From: Stenotrophomonas rhizophila
Lineage (GTDB): Bacteria; Pseudomonadota; Gammaproteobacteria; Xanthomonadales; Xanthomonadaceae
DNA length: 64,000 bases
Direction of reading: 5' to 3'
NCBI RefSeq assembly: GCF_001704155.1
Contig: NZ_CP016294.1
Span: forward strand, 1,919,501 to 1,983,500
Position 1 is the first letter of the stretch. The number at the start of each line of letters is the position of its first letter. This document shows positions 41,132 to 53,643 of this stretch, piece after piece. Under the pieces are notes generated by a model. The model saw only the letters and a program-made list of their open reading frames with translations. It ran no database searches and was not told where the DNA came from. Made by a program: the position numbers and the translations under genes.

Positions 41132-41899
41132 TTATCCCATCAGGACCTGGCCGCCATCGACATTCAAGGTATGCCCGGTGATCCAGCGGGCCATCGGCGA
41201 GCACAGGAACAGGGCGGCATCGGCGATTTCCTGCGGCTGCCCGAAGCGGCCGAACGGGATCCTGGCCAGGGTGCCGTGGTAGAGGTCGGGGTCCTGCTCG
41301 CGCCGGCGTGCCCACAGCCCGTCCTCGAACTCGATCGAGCCCGGGGCAATGGCATTCACCCGGATCCGGTGCGGGGCGAGCGCCAGCGCCTGCGAGGTGG
41401 TGTAGTGCATCAGTGCGGCCTTGGCGGCGCCATACGGGGCGGCGCCGGGGCGCGGCTGCTGGGCGGCGATCGAGGCCAGGTTGAGGATGCAGGCCTCGGC
41501 CGACTGCTTCAGCCAGGGCAGGGCGAGGCGGGAGGCACGCACCGCCGACATCAGGTCGACGCCGAGGCTGGCTTCCCAGCCGGCTTCATCGTCGGTCATG
41601 CCGTAGCCGGTGGCGTTGTTGATCAGCACATCGATACCGCCGAGGGCATCGGCGGCACTGGCCAGCCAGTGCTCGATATCGGCCAGGCGTGAAAGATCGG
41701 CCACCGCGGTGTGCAGCGACAGTCCCTGGGCAGCGGCGTCATCGCGCAGTGCGGCCAGGCCGGGTTCGCCGCGGGCGCACACCGAGACACGGGCACCGGC
41801 AGCGGCAAAGGCCAGCGCCATCGCGCGGCCGATGCCTTTGCTGCCACCGGCCACCAGTACGCGGCGGCCGGTGTAATCCAGGCTGGGGCATTCAACCAT
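41132..41899 (-). CDS. SDR-family oxidoreductase
   Basis: The 255-residue NAD(P)-dependent short-chain dehydrogenase has the GGSKGIG cofactor loop (about residues 17-23), the NNATG structural motif, the catalytic Ser in NLASIAA, and YGAAK (Y-x-x-x-K). The ATG at 41899 overlaps the stop of the aldehyde dehydrogenase gene by one base, so the two enzymes are cotranscribed and could act in one pathway. The substrate is not clear from the sequence. Confidence 0.88.
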   Translation of the reverse strand: MVECPSLDYTGRRVLVAGGSKGIGRAMALAFAAAGARVSVCARGEPGLAALRDDAAAQGLSLHTAVADLSRLADIEHWLASAADALGGIDVLINNATGYGMTDDEAGWEASLGVDLMSAVRASRLALPWLKQSAEACILNLASIAAQQPRPGAAPYGAAKAALMHYTTSQALALAPHRIRVNAIAPGSIEFEDGLWARRREQDPDLYHGTLARIPFGRFGQPQEIADAALFLCSPMARWITGHTLNVDGGQVLMG

Positions 41900-43431
41900 C
41901 ACAGGTCGAACTTGATGCCCTGGGCCAGCGGCAGCGAATCGGAGTAGTTGATGGTGTTGGTCTGTCGGCGCATGTAGACCTTCCATGCATCCGAACCGGA
42001 CTCACGGCCACCGCCGGTGTCCTTCTCGCCGCCGAACGCGCCGCCGATTTCCGCACCGGAGGTGCCGATGTTGACGTTGGCGATGCCGCAGTCCGAACCG
42101 GCTGCCGACAGGAAACGCTCGGCCACCTTCAGGTTCTGGGTGAAGATCGACGAAGACAGGCCCTGCGGCACGCCGTTCTGCATGTCGATGGCTTCGTCCA
42201 GGGTGCCGTACTTCATCACGTACAGGATCGGCGCGAAGGTTTCGTGCTGCACCACTTCGTCGCTGTTCTTCAGCCCGGTGACAATGGCCGGCAGCACGAA
42301 GTTGCCGGCGCGGTCGATGCGGGTACCGCCGGTTTCGATGGTGCCGCCGCTGGCCTTGGCCTTTTCGATCGAGGCCAGGAACTGCTGCACGGCGCTGTCG
42401 CTGTTGAGCGGGCCCATCAGGTTGGCCGCATCGGTCGGATCGCCGATCTTGCCCTCCACCTGCTTGTACGCCTTGACCAGCGTGGCCAGCACGTTGTCGT
42501 AGATGGATTCATGCACGATCAGGCGGCGCGTGGTGGTGCAGCGCTGGCCGGCAGTGCCGACCGCACCAAATACGATGCCCGGGATGGCCAGCTTCAGGTC
42601 CGCGCTCTCGTCCAGGATGATGGCGTTGTTGCCGCCCAGTTCCAGCAGGCAGCGGCCCAGGCGGTGGGCAACCTTTTCGGCGACCTGGCGGCCGACCTGG
42701 GTCGAACCGGTGAAGCTGATCAGCGGCACGCGCTTGTCGGCCACCAGCTTCTGCGACAGCTCGGTGCCGGCGTCGTTGACCAGGAAGAAGATGTCCGGGA
42801 AGCCGGCGCCACGCAGCGCTTCGTTGCAGATGCGCATGGACGCGATGGCGGTCAGCGGCGTCTTGTTGGACGGCTTCCACAGGCACACATCACCGCAGAT
42901 CGCGGCCAGGAACGAGTTCCATGCCCACACGGCGACCGGGAAGTTGAACGCGCTGATGATGCCGACCAGGCCCAGCGGCTGGTACTGCTCGTACATGCGG
43001 TGGCCGGGGCGCTCGGAATGCATGGTGTAGCCGTACAGCATGCGGCTCTGGCCCACGGCGAAGTCGGCGATGTCGATCATCTCCTGCACTTCACCGTCGC
43101 CTTCCGGCTTGCTCTTGCCCATTTCCAGCGCAACCAGCGAACCCAGCGCATCCTTGTTGGCGCGCAGCGCTTCGCCGCACAGGCGAACGGCTTCGCCACG
43201 GCGCGGGGCCGGGGTGGTGCGCCACACCTTGAAGGCTTCCTGGGCACGGGCCACGATGGTTTCGTAGTCGGCGTCGGTGGTGGCGTGCACCTGGGCGATG
43301 GCCTCGCCGGTGGTCGGGTTGACCGAGGTGATCACGCCCGCGCTGGTGGCCGACGACCACTCGCCGTTGCCGAGGTAGGTGCCAGCGTTGGTCGCGTCGA
43401 GGCCGAGCGCCTTGAGCAGGTCAGAGGACAT
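41899..43431 (-). CDS. ALDH7-family aldehyde dehydrogenase (aminoadipate-semialdehyde type)
   Basis: The 510-residue enzyme has the ELGGNNA active-site motif and the nucleophile C298 in GQRCTTTRR, both diagnostic of the ALDH7 group (AmaB, antiquitin), which oxidises piperideine-6-carboxylate/aminoadipate semialdehyde in lysine or pipecolate breakdown. The start is the ATG at 43431. An SDR gene follows with a one-base overlap. No other lysine-degradation gene is nearby, so a general detoxification role remains possible. Confidence 0.88.
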   Translation of the reverse strand: MSSDLLKALGLDATNAGTYLGNGEWSSATSAGVITSVNPTTGEAIAQVHATTDADYETIVARAQEAFKVWRTTPAPRRGEAVRLCGEALRANKDALGSLVALEMGKSKPEGDGEVQEMIDIADFAVGQSRMLYGYTMHSERPGHRMYEQYQPLGLVGIISAFNFPVAVWAWNSFLAAICGDVCLWKPSNKTPLTAIASMRICNEALRGAGFPDIFFLVNDAGTELSQKLVADKRVPLISFTGSTQVGRQVAEKVAHRLGRCLLELGGNNAIILDESADLKLAIPGIVFGAVGTAGQRCTTTRRLIVHESIYDNVLATLVKAYKQVEGKIGDPTDAANLMGPLNSDSAVQQFLASIEKAKASGGTIETGGTRIDRAGNFVLPAIVTGLKNSDEVVQHETFAPILYVMKYGTLDEAIDMQNGVPQGLSSSIFTQNLKVAERFLSAAGSDCGIANVNIGTSGAEIGGAFGGEKDTGGGRESGSDAWKVYMRRQTNTINYSDSLPLAQGIKFDL

Positions 43432-43611
43432 GCAAACTCCTGTTGCGGATCGAAAAGGGCGCAGCCGCTGGCAGGGTGGGGGGTGCGGCGTGCAGACCCG
43501 CCATTCTATCAGGAGCGCCCAGCCGGCATTGCCGCAGCGCCACACGGCGCCGCCCGTCCGGTCGCGGCGGCCGCTAGAATGGACACCATTGTTCGCCCCC
43601 CAGGAATCTGA

Positions 43612-44457
<846 letters not shown>

Positions 44458-44487
44458 TCCGGGCGTACCCGTGCGGCGCCATCGGCC

Positions 44488-44516
44488 TTGGTCCTGTCGC
44501 TGAATACCGGTATCCT
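44488..44516 (+). promoter_or_regulatory. Possible promoter of the tRNA-Arg gene
   Basis: TTGGTC, 17 bases, then TATCCT. Transcription would begin near 44523, right at the 5' arm of the palindrome that precedes the tRNA. Confidence 0.4.
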
Positions 44517-44521
44517 TCACC

Positions 44522-44548
44522 GCTGCATGCACGCAAGGTGCATGCAGC
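44522..44548. repeat. Palindromic hairpin between kdsA and the tRNA gene
   Basis: GCTGCATGCA-CGCAAGG-TGCATGCAGC, a perfect 10-bp stem. It has no T run. It could be a kdsA 3' hairpin or the 5' end of the tRNA precursor. Confidence 0.6.
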
Positions 44549-44580
44549 CTGCAGCCAAGCTGCACGCCTGGCCGGCACAC

Positions 44581-44657
44581 GGCCCCGTAGCTCAGCTGGA
44601 TAGAGCGTCCCCCTCCTAAGGGGAAGGTCGCCCGTTCGAATCGGGCCGGGGTCACCA
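44581..44657 (+). tRNA. tRNA-Arg (anticodon CCU)
   Basis: The 77 bases fold into a full cloverleaf: acceptor GGCCCCG/CGGGGTC (one G-U), D stem GCTC/GAGC, anticodon stem TCCCC/GGGGA around CTCCTAA, and T stem GCCCG/CGGGC with TTCGAAT. CCA is encoded. The anticodon CCU reads the rare AGG codon. Confidence 0.97.
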
Positions 44658-44750
44658 TCACGTCCCGCAGGACGCTGTCTGCACGCTTCCCTCGCTGTCC
44701 ATTGACGAACCACCTGTCAGGGTTGCTTCGACGCCACCGAAGGAACCCCC

Positions 44751-44966
44751 ATGTCGACCTTGGACAACCGTCTCGAATTTCCGTGGCAACCCGTTGCTCA
44801 GGTGCCTGCGCCCGAGCCGTCTCCTGCTGCACCGGAGCCGCCGATGGAAGAGCCGCCTCTGCGCGAGCCGCCGGTCACCGAGCCACCCAGCGAAGCGCCG
44901 CCCGAAGGCGATCCTCCACCGGCGGAGCCGCCGCTGGAGGCGCCGGTTCCTTCCCGCCAGGAATGA
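44751..44966 (+). CDS. Polyproline microprotein
   Basis: The 71-residue protein starts [14 protein letters not shown] and then is mostly Pro and Glu, with repeated E-P-P units ([18 protein letters not shown]). There is no signal peptide or membrane segment. AGGA lies six bases upstream of the ATG and a strong terminator follows 16 bases after the stop, so it looks like a complete small gene and not chance. The many PP pairs would slow ribosomes and need EF-P. Function unknown. Confidence 0.6.
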   Translation: MSTLDNRLEFPWQPVAQVPAPEPSPAAPEPPMEEPPLREPPVTEPPSEAPPEGDPPPAEPPLEAPVPSRQE

Positions 44967-44982
44967 CACGCTTGTTGCTGAG

Positions 44983-45011
44983 ACGCCGCTTTCAACGCGG
45001 CGTTTTTTTTT
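44983..45011 (+). terminator. Rho-independent terminator
   Basis: ACGCCGC-TTTCAAC-GCGGCGT running into nine T. It ends the polyproline microprotein transcript (and possibly the tRNA transcript). Confidence 0.92.
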
Positions 45012-45213
45012 GGCGAGGATGAGTTGCTCGCCAATGTGATGGCGCTGTCGCGGTGCGAACACGTCACGACAACGCGGGCTTTCCATAGCGCAGACATCAC
45101 TTAACGCCGTATTTTCCAAGGGCTCAAAGGTCACGCCGACTTCATTGCAGTTGCGGAAAAGTGGACTCACCCCGACACGGGTCAACACGAAATTCTTTCA
45201 GGAGTAGAAATCA

Positions 45214-45663
45214 GTGAGCACCGAATCCAAGACCGCGCATACCCTCAACGACATCATCGAGATTGCCCGCGATGGCCAGGACTTCTACACCGAAGCGGCC
45301 GACAAGGTAAAAGATGCTGAGCTGTCCGCGCTGTTTACCAAGATTGCCGGCGTCAAGTCGCAGATTGTCACCTCGCTGAGCAGCACCGTTGCCGCCACCG
45401 GCGCCAAGCCGGCCGAGCATGGCACCGTGGTGGGCTCGATGCAGCAGTTCTACGGCAAGGTCCGCGCCACGCTGGGCGATACCCAGTACGGCTACGTTGC
45501 CGAACTCGAGGAATCCGAAGATCGCCTGCTGAAGGCGTTCAAGGACACCCTGACCGACGGCGACACCCCGCCGGCCGCCCGCGCGGAAGTCAGCCGCCTG
45601 CTGCCGCTGGTCCAGGAAACCCACGACGTGATGCGTAACCGCAAGCACGCCATGAAGCACTAA
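45214..45663 (+). CDS. PA2169-like four-helix-bundle protein (DUF2383)
   Basis: The 149-residue protein begins TAHTLNDIIEIARDGQDFY and consists of long amphipathic helices with conserved acidic residues, as in the ferritin-like PA2169/DUF2383 family. No biochemical function is established; members are often stress-induced. The GTG start at 45214 has an AGGAG Shine-Dalgarno. A 13-bp hairpin follows. The 200 bases upstream contain no gene I can support. Confidence 0.82.
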   Translation: MSTESKTAHTLNDIIEIARDGQDFYTEAADKVKDAELSALFTKIAGVKSQIVTSLSSTVAATGAKPAEHGTVVGSMQQFYGKVRATLGDTQYGYVAELEESEDRLLKAFKDTLTDGDTPPAARAEVSRLLPLVQETHDVMRNRKHAMKH

Positions 45664-45697
45664 CCGGTCGCGGCGACCCCGGTCGCCCCTCCGTTAA

Positions 45698-45728
45698 GCA
45701 GACGCCCCGGTTCAGCCGGGGCGTCTGC
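45698..45728 (+). terminator. 13-bp hairpin after the PA2169-like gene
   Basis: GCAGACGCCCCGG with CCGGGGCGTCTGC around TTCAG is a perfect stem. No T run follows. Confidence 0.6.
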
Positions 45729-45817
45729 GTATCGGCCGGCAAAGCGACTCCACACACCCGCGTACGGCCCTGTCGGATATGGTGCATACTCGATCACAGT
45801 TACCGGCGGAATTGCTC

Positions 45818-46102
45818 ATGGAACACATGCGTTGGCTCACGCTTCGTCTTGGCAATAACCAGTCCATCGGTCCTGGCGTTCTCAAGGACCTCTGGTCCAA
45901 TGCGTGCGAGACGAACCAGTCGTCGGTGACCCGCGATACGGACGGCCGCTCGACCGCCTATGCGCTGCACGCTCCCACTTCGCTGGCCTACCCGAAGCGG
46001 GCCGAGCTGCGCATGCGGGAGCTGCTGGAAAAAGCCGGTTATACCTTCACCATGGGCTCGCTTGCCGATCGCCCAGCGCCGCAGCCGGTGCGCTTCCGCT
46101 GA
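45818..46102 (+). CDS. Small hypothetical protein
   Basis: The 94-residue protein starts MEHMRWLTLRLGNN and is soluble and basic, without a recognisable motif. I chose the ATG at 45818 because GCGGA lies seven bases upstream; the frame is open for 13 more codons. It converges with a GNAT gene, leaving only three bases between the stops. I do not recognise the family. Confidence 0.55.
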   Translation: MEHMRWLTLRLGNNQSIGPGVLKDLWSNACETNQSSVTRDTDGRSTAYALHAPTSLAYPKRAELRMRELLEKAGYTFTMGSLADRPAPQPVRFR

Positions 46103-46105
46103 GGT

Positions 46106-46594
46106 TCACGCCGGCGGCTTGCCCGTCAGTGGCAGCACCCTGCGCATGACCCGCACCGGCACACCGGTGCGATGGGTCTGCCGCTCCAGCGGTTCCCAGC
46201 CCAGCCGGGCATACAGGCCGCCGTCGTCGCGTTCGGTCTGCAGGAACACTTCACGTACGCCGTAGCCTTTCGCGCGCGCCATCAGTGTTTCTATCAGGCG
46301 TGCGGCCAGGTCCTGTCCGCGATGCGCTTCGTGTACGAACACGCCGCCCAGCCAGTGCAGGCGCTCGGGCCGTTCGGTGCGCTCGTGGAACTTCAGCTGC
46401 GCAGCGGCCACCGGCACGTCATCCTGCATCGCAATCAGCAGCATGGGCAGCTCGTTGTCGTGCAGGAACACTTCAAGGCGCTGCTGTTCGTCTTCCAGGG
46501 TCGCCCCGGGCGTTCGATGCCCCCAGGTGTCGAAGTACCAACGCGCGACATCGGGCAACAGGTGCGGGGCCTGGCTTAAGGTGATGAACGGCAT
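46106..46594 (-). CDS. GNAT-family N-acetyltransferase
   Basis: The 162-residue protein has the GNAT core: a central strand LGGVFVHEAHRGQDLAARLI, with the acetyl-CoA loop R-G-Q-D-L-A (about residues 110-118), and the later strand Y-A-R-L-G-W. I chose the ATG at 46594 because GGGAG lies seven bases upstream; an upstream extension would be unlike the family. The substrate is unknown. Confidence 0.82.
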   Translation of the reverse strand: MPFITLSQAPHLLPDVARWYFDTWGHRTPGATLEDEQQRLEVFLHDNELPMLLIAMQDDVPVAAAQLKFHERTERPERLHWLGGVFVHEAHRGQDLAARLIETLMARAKGYGVREVFLQTERDDGGLYARLGWEPLERQTHRTGVPVRVMRRVLPLTGKPPA

Positions 46595-46737
46595 CGAGTA
46601 CTCCCTGTACTGGGCGACGGCATTGCGCGAACCTGCCATGCCGTTATACCACCCCTCCCACCGGCCCTTGCCGTGACGCGTTGCAGCTTTTGGCAACCGC
46701 GCGCAGACTCGCTACGGTCCGATCGGGTCATTCTGTG

Positions 46738-47463
46738 ATGTCTTCACCTGCCTTCAACATTCGTCGCTACGGACCTTCGTCGAACGTGGACCAGCATGCG
46801 TTCGCGCAGTGGGTGGTGCCGTTGCGCGGCGAATTGGCGTTCGAACTGGAAGGGCGGGGCGCGCGGTTGGACCGGCTGCAGGGCGCGTTCGTGGCACCCA
46901 TGGCCGGCCATGCGCAGGCGGCGGGCGAGGATGACCGCTTCCTGATCGTGGATTGCCCCGCTGCGTTGTTCGACGACGACACGCTGGACCGGCTCAGGCG
47001 GCAGCCGGTGCTGGCGTTGCCGGCACCTGTCCGGGCCATGGCGCAGCGCGTCGGCGCAACGGCCCGGCCGCAGATGGATGCCGCTACGGTGCAACGGGAA
47101 CTGCCCACGCTGTTGCAGGCGTTTTCGCTGTCCGGCAGTGCCACTCGGCTGCAGGCGGTGTGCGCGCGGGTGGAGCGATCGCCCGGGGAGGCCTGGCCGG
47201 TCGAACGCATGGCGGCAGCGGTGGGGGTCAGCGCCAGCCGGCTGCATGCTTTGTTCCGGGAGGCATTCGCACTCAGCCCACAGGCATGGCTCAGCGCCAG
47301 CCGCCTTCGTTGGGCACGCGCACGCCTGGCCGACAGCGACAACGCCATCGCCGACATCGCCCAGCACGCCGGCTATTCCGAGCAGAGCGCGCTGACCCGC
47401 GCCCTGCGCAGGGAGTGGGGGATGACGCCGGCCGAGTATCGTCGTCGCCACCGGCCCCTGTAG
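46738..47463 (+). CDS. AraC-family transcriptional regulator
   Basis: The 241-residue protein has a cupin-like N-terminal half and a C-terminal double HTH (about 145-240), with MAAAVGVSASRLHALFREAF and DIAQHAGYSEQSALTRALRREWGMTPAEYRR. It lies 74 bases upstream of an EamA transporter in the same direction, a common regulator/exporter pairing. The effector is unknown. Confidence 0.85.
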   Translation: MSSPAFNIRRYGPSSNVDQHAFAQWVVPLRGELAFELEGRGARLDRLQGAFVAPMAGHAQAAGEDDRFLIVDCPAALFDDDTLDRLRRQPVLALPAPVRAMAQRVGATARPQMDAATVQRELPTLLQAFSLSGSATRLQAVCARVERSPGEAWPVERMAAAVGVSASRLHALFREAFALSPQAWLSASRLRWARARLADSDNAIADIAQHAGYSEQSALTRALRREWGMTPAEYRRRHRPL

Positions 47464-47537
47464 TAGCCTGGGTCAATAACGCGCGCCTGCACGCGCTTAC
47501 ACTGCCGCGTCTTTCTGCTGCATGCGCGCAGGTGTTG

Positions 47538-48485
47538 ATGAATCGTTCGATGGGCGTAGGTATCGCCAATGGCATTGCCGCGGGTGCGCTATGGGGCGTG
47601 GTGTTCCTGGCCCCGGCGGTGCTCAGCCACTTCAGTGCCGTGCAACTCTCTGCCGGTCGCTACCTGGTCTACGGCCTGATCGCCGTGGTGCTGCTGGCGC
47701 CGCGCTGGCGGGAGCTGCGCCAGCGCATCGGCATGGCCGAGTGGCGCGGTCTGCTGTGGCTGAGCCTTGCCGGCAACCTGGTGTACTTCGTGTTGCTGGC
47801 GCGCGCCGTGCAGTGGGCTGGTGGCGCGGCCGCCTCGCTGATCGTGGGGCTGATTCCGGTGGTGGTGACGCTGGTTGGCGTGCGCGAGCAGGGCGCGGTG
47901 CCGCTGCGCCAGTTGGCACCGGCGTTGGCGCTGTGCCTGCTCGGCGTGGCAATGGTGGGATATGAAGCGCTGCAGTCCGAGCATGCGCAGGGCTCGGCCT
48001 ACCAGCGCCTGCTGGGCCTGCTGTGCGCGTTTGGTGCGCTGTTTTCGTGGGCGCTGTACTCCATCGGCAACAGCCGCTGGCTGGCGCGGCGCCCGGACAT
48101 TTCCGGCCACGACTGGTCCTTGTTGACCGGCGTGGCCACCGGTGCACTGGCGCTGCTGCTGGTGCCCAGCGCGTTTGTCGTCCCAAGCCCCGCGCACGCG
48201 CCAGCCGACTGGATGTGGTTCTGGGTCATCAGCGCGGGCGTGGCCGTGGTTGCCTCGGTGTTCGGCAACGCCTGTTGGAACCGGGCCAGCCGCAACCTGC
48301 CGCTGACCCTGACCGGGCAGATGATCGTGTTCGAGACGCTGTTCGCGCTGCTGTACGGATTCGGCTGGCAGCGACGCTGGCCGACCCTGATGGAATCGCT
48401 GGCGATCGTCTGCCTGGTCTCCGGGGTGCTGTTGTGCGCGCATGCACACCGGCCGCCACGCGCGGTGGCCGAGCACGCCGGCTGA
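47538..48485 (+). CDS. EamA (DMT) family transporter
   Basis: The 315-residue protein has about ten membrane segments in two EamA repeats (GIANGIAAGALWGVVFL near the N-terminus; a second half starting about residue 160). It probably exports a small metabolite under control of the AraC regulator upstream. I chose the ATG at 47538 because the first membrane helix starts directly after it. Confidence 0.83.
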   Translation: MNRSMGVGIANGIAAGALWGVVFLAPAVLSHFSAVQLSAGRYLVYGLIAVVLLAPRWRELRQRIGMAEWRGLLWLSLAGNLVYFVLLARAVQWAGGAAASLIVGLIPVVVTLVGVREQGAVPLRQLAPALALCLLGVAMVGYEALQSEHAQGSAYQRLLGLLCAFGALFSWALYSIGNSRWLARRPDISGHDWSLLTGVATGALALLLVPSAFVVPSPAHAPADWMWFWVISAGVAVVASVFGNACWNRASRNLPLTLTGQMIVFETLFALLYGFGWQRRWPTLMESLAIVCLVSGVLLCAHAHRPPRAVAEHAG

Positions 48486-48574
48486 TCCATTGCGCGGCCT
48501 GGATGGTCACATTCGCAACTTTTTGGCCGACGATGTCTGCTGTTCGTCGCGTTTGACTTTTTGCGGTGCAACAC

Positions 48575-48601
48575 TTGACAAGCACCCGGTCGGCGTAGTT
48601 T
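48575..48601 (+). promoter_or_regulatory. Possible thr operon promoter
   Basis: TTGACA at 48575-48580 and TAGTTT at 48596-48601, with a short 15-base spacer. Transcription would start near 48608, very close to the leader-peptide ATG at 48611. Confidence 0.45.
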
Positions 48602-48610
48602 TCTTGATCC

Positions 48611-48748
48611 ATGGTCCTTGCCGCCGCCACCGTCACGCTTCGCTCCACCGCCCTCACCGGCGGCATGCGCAGCGGTGCCCTGGCCACCGGTACCACCACC
48701 ATTACCACCGTCACCACTCGCCTGGTGCGGCCCGTCGTCTTCGCGTAA
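48611..48748 (+). CDS. thrL: thr operon leader peptide
   Basis: The 45-codon frame ends in a run T-G-T-T-T-I-T-T-V-T-T (codons 26-36), eight Thr and one Ile, the same residue pair as E. coli ThrL. It stops 88 bases before thrA and just upstream of competing hairpins. An in-frame ATG at 48665 would give a 27-residue peptide, closer to the usual length; neither start has a good Shine-Dalgarno, and the upstream one could be translated leaderless. Confidence 0.8.
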   Translation: MVLAAATVTLRSTALTGGMRSGALATGTTTITTVTTRLVRPVVFA

Positions 48749-48789
48749 TTTCCGAAAACAACGGCCCCGCACCAGATCAGGTTGCGGGG
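48722..48789 (+). promoter_or_regulatory. thr attenuator: competing antiterminator and terminator hairpins
   Basis: CTGGTGCGG (48722-48730) is complementary to CCGCACCAG (48767-48775). The latter overlaps the 5' arm of a second hairpin (48765-48773 with 48780-48789, one bulge, loop AGATCA). The two structures exclude each other, as in attenuation. The terminator arm is not followed by a clear T run, so the exact mechanism is open. Confidence 0.65.
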
Positions 48790-48835
48790 GATCTCCTTCA
48801 GCCTGAATGACGCGGGGCCTCGAATCGAGGTCAGC

Positions 48836-51354
<2,519 letters not shown>

Positions 51355-51358
<4 letters not shown>

Positions 51359-52287
51359 GTCCAGACAACGTGCTGGAGGCGCGCGCGTTCTCACCGGCAT
51401 CGGTGGGCAATGTCGCGGTGGGGTTCGACATCCTTGGCCATGTCATCGCGGGCGTGGGCGACACCGTGACCGTGCGCCGCACTGACGTGCCGGGCGTGCG
51501 GATCCTCGCGATCCGCGGCACCACGGTGGATCTGCCGCTGGTGTCAGCCGACAACACCGCAGGGGCGGCGCTGCTGGCGATGATCGACGCGCTTGGGTTG
51601 CCGTTCGGCTTCGAACTGGAGATCGACAAGGGCATCGCGCTGGGCTCGGGCATGGGCGGCTCGGCGGCGTCGTGCGTGGCCGCGCTGGTGGCGGCAAATG
51701 CGTTGCTGGATACGCCGCTGTCGCGCGAGGCGTTGTATCCGTTCGCGCTGAGCGGTGAGGCGGTGGCCAGTGGCGGCCGGCATGGCGACAACCTCGGACC
51801 GATGCTGCTGGGCGGGTTGGTGCTCAGCACGGCGGACCGGCTGGTGAGCATCCCGGTGCCCGCCGGGTGGTACAGCCTGCTGGTGCATCCAGACGCCGTC
51901 CTGGAAACCCGTCGTGCGCGCGCGGCGCTGCAGGGCAGCTACCACCTGTCCGAATTCGTCACGCAAAGCGCGAACCTGGCGCTGGTGTTGAGCGGCTGCT
52001 TCCGCGGAGATGCCGAGCTGGTGCGCGCCGGCCTGCGCGACGTGCTGGTGGAACCGCGTCGCGCTGGCCTCATCGAGGGCTTCGCCGCAGCGCGCGACGC
52101 TGCCTTGGCGGCCGGTGCACTGGGCGCCAGCATTTCGGGGGCCGGCCCCAGCGTATTCGCGTGGTTTGGCAGCCAAGCGGCGGCGCAGGCCGCGCAACAC
52201 GCCGTGCAGGCCGCTTTTGCCGTTGCTGGTTTCAACAGCCAGGGCTGGGTATCGCCGTTGAACGCGCCCGGGGCATGCCTGCTGTGA
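51355..52287 (+). CDS. thrB: Homoserine kinase
   Basis: Phosphorylates homoserine. The 310-residue GHMP kinase has the phosphate-binding loop [15 protein letters not shown] (about residues 92-106) and C-terminal [10 protein letters not shown]. The GTG at 51355 overlaps the thrA stop (GTGA) and has GGAG upstream. Confidence 0.96.
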
Positions 52288-52319
52288 GCGCGCTTTCCAC
52301 TCTTCTGCCAGGATCTTCC

Positions 52320-53609
52320 ATGCAATTCGTTTCGACCCGTCACGCCGCACCTGCAGCCACCCTGAGTGCGGCCATCGCCGCCGGCCTGGCCCCCGATGGC
52401 GGGCTGTATGTTCCGCAGCAGCGACCCCAGCCGCAGCGCTGGCAGGCGCAGGGCAGCCTGGCGCGCAACGCCGAAGTGGTGCTTGCGCCGTTCTTCGCCG
52501 GCGACGCGCTCGCGCCCCACCTGGCCACGTTGTGCGCGGAGGCCTTCAACTTCCCGGCACCGCTGCGTGCGCTGGCCACCCCGGGCGACCACGTGTTGGA
52601 GCTGTTCCATGGGCCGACCGCCGCGTTCAAGGATTTCGGCGCGCGTTTCCTTGCGGCCAGCCTGGCCCAGCTCCAGCGTGACCGTGCCCGCCCGCTGACC
52701 ATCGTGGTGGCCACCTCGGGCGACACCGGCGCGGCCGTCGCGGCGGCGTTCCATCGCCAGCCGGGCATCCGCGTGGTGGTGCTGTATCCCGATGGCCGGG
52801 TATCGCCGCGCCAGGCGCACCAGCTGGGCTGCTTCGGCGACAACATCCACGCGCTGCGCGTGGCCGGTTCGTTCGACGACTGCCAGGCGATGGTGAAGCA
52901 GGCCCTGAGCGACCGCGAGCTGCAGGCAGAAGTTCCCCTGAGCTCGGCCAACAGCATCAGCCTCGGCCGATGGCTGCCCCAGATGAGCTACTACGCCGAC
53001 GCGGCGCTGGCCCATCATGAGGCGACCGGCGAGGTACTGAACCTGGTGGTGCCCACCGGCAACCTCGGCAACGCGATGGCAGCGGTACTTGCCCGCGCGA
53101 TAGGCCTGCCGCTGGGACAGATCGCACTGGCCACCAACGCCAATGACGTGCTGCCGCGCTTTTTCCACGGCGGTGGATACCGGCCGCTGCACAGCGTAGC
53201 CACCCTGGCCAACGCGATGGACGTCGGCGCGCCCAGCAACTTCGAGCGGCTGCGCTGGCTGTATGAAGAAGACGACGATGCACTGCGCGCGGCGTTCCGC
53301 GTCGAGGCGGTTGACGATGCGGCGATCCGCGAACTGATCGCCCGGCGCCATGCGGCAGCGGGCGAGGTCTTCTGCCCGCACACCGCCACGGCGGTGAACC
53401 TGCTGGAACACCTGCGCGCCGAAGGCGTGCAGGGCGATTGGGCGGTCGCCGCAACCGCACATCCAGCCAAGTTCGAATCGGTGGTCGAACCGCTGATCGG
53501 CCGCCCCATCGAGGTACCGCCAGCACTGTCGGCGCTGTTGGAACGCCCCGCGCACGCCGAACCCTGCCCACCGCATTACACGGCGCTGCGCGAATTCCTG
53601 CTGTCCTGA
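52320..53609 (+). CDS. thrC: Threonine synthase
   Basis: PLP enzyme that makes threonine from phosphohomoserine. The 429-residue protein has the PLP lysine in GPTAAFKDFGARF (about residue 104), the ATSGDTGAAV phosphate-binding loop and the PTGNLGN segment. I chose the ATG at 52320, with AGGAT upstream; the spacing to thrB is 32 bases with no terminator, so thrABC is one operon. Confidence 0.96.
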   Translation: MQFVSTRHAAPAATLSAAIAAGLAPDGGLYVPQQRPQPQRWQAQGSLARNAEVVLAPFFAGDALAPHLATLCAEAFNFPAPLRALATPGDHVLELFHGPTAAFKDFGARFLAASLAQLQRDRARPLTIVVATSGDTGAAVAAAFHRQPGIRVVVLYPDGRVSPRQAHQLGCFGDNIHALRVAGSFDDCQAMVKQALSDRELQAEVPLSSANSISLGRWLPQMSYYADAALAHHEATGEVLNLVVPTGNLGNAMAAVLARAIGLPLGQIALATNANDVLPRFFHGGGYRPLHSVATLANAMDVGAPSNFERLRWLYEEDDDALRAAFRVEAVDDAAIRELIARRHAAAGEVFCPHTATAVNLLEHLRAEGVQGDWAVAATAHPAKFESVVEPLIGRPIEVPPALSALLERPAHAEPCPPHYTALREFLLS

Positions 53610-53643
53610 TGTATCCAGATCCCAACCTGGGACGTAGCAATTC

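Noticed and set aside
48618-48806. A 62-codon proline-rich frame overlapping the thr leader
   Set aside because: It is an out-of-frame reading of the threonine leader codons (ACC read as CCA/CAC); the in-frame Thr/Ile peptide explains the region better.
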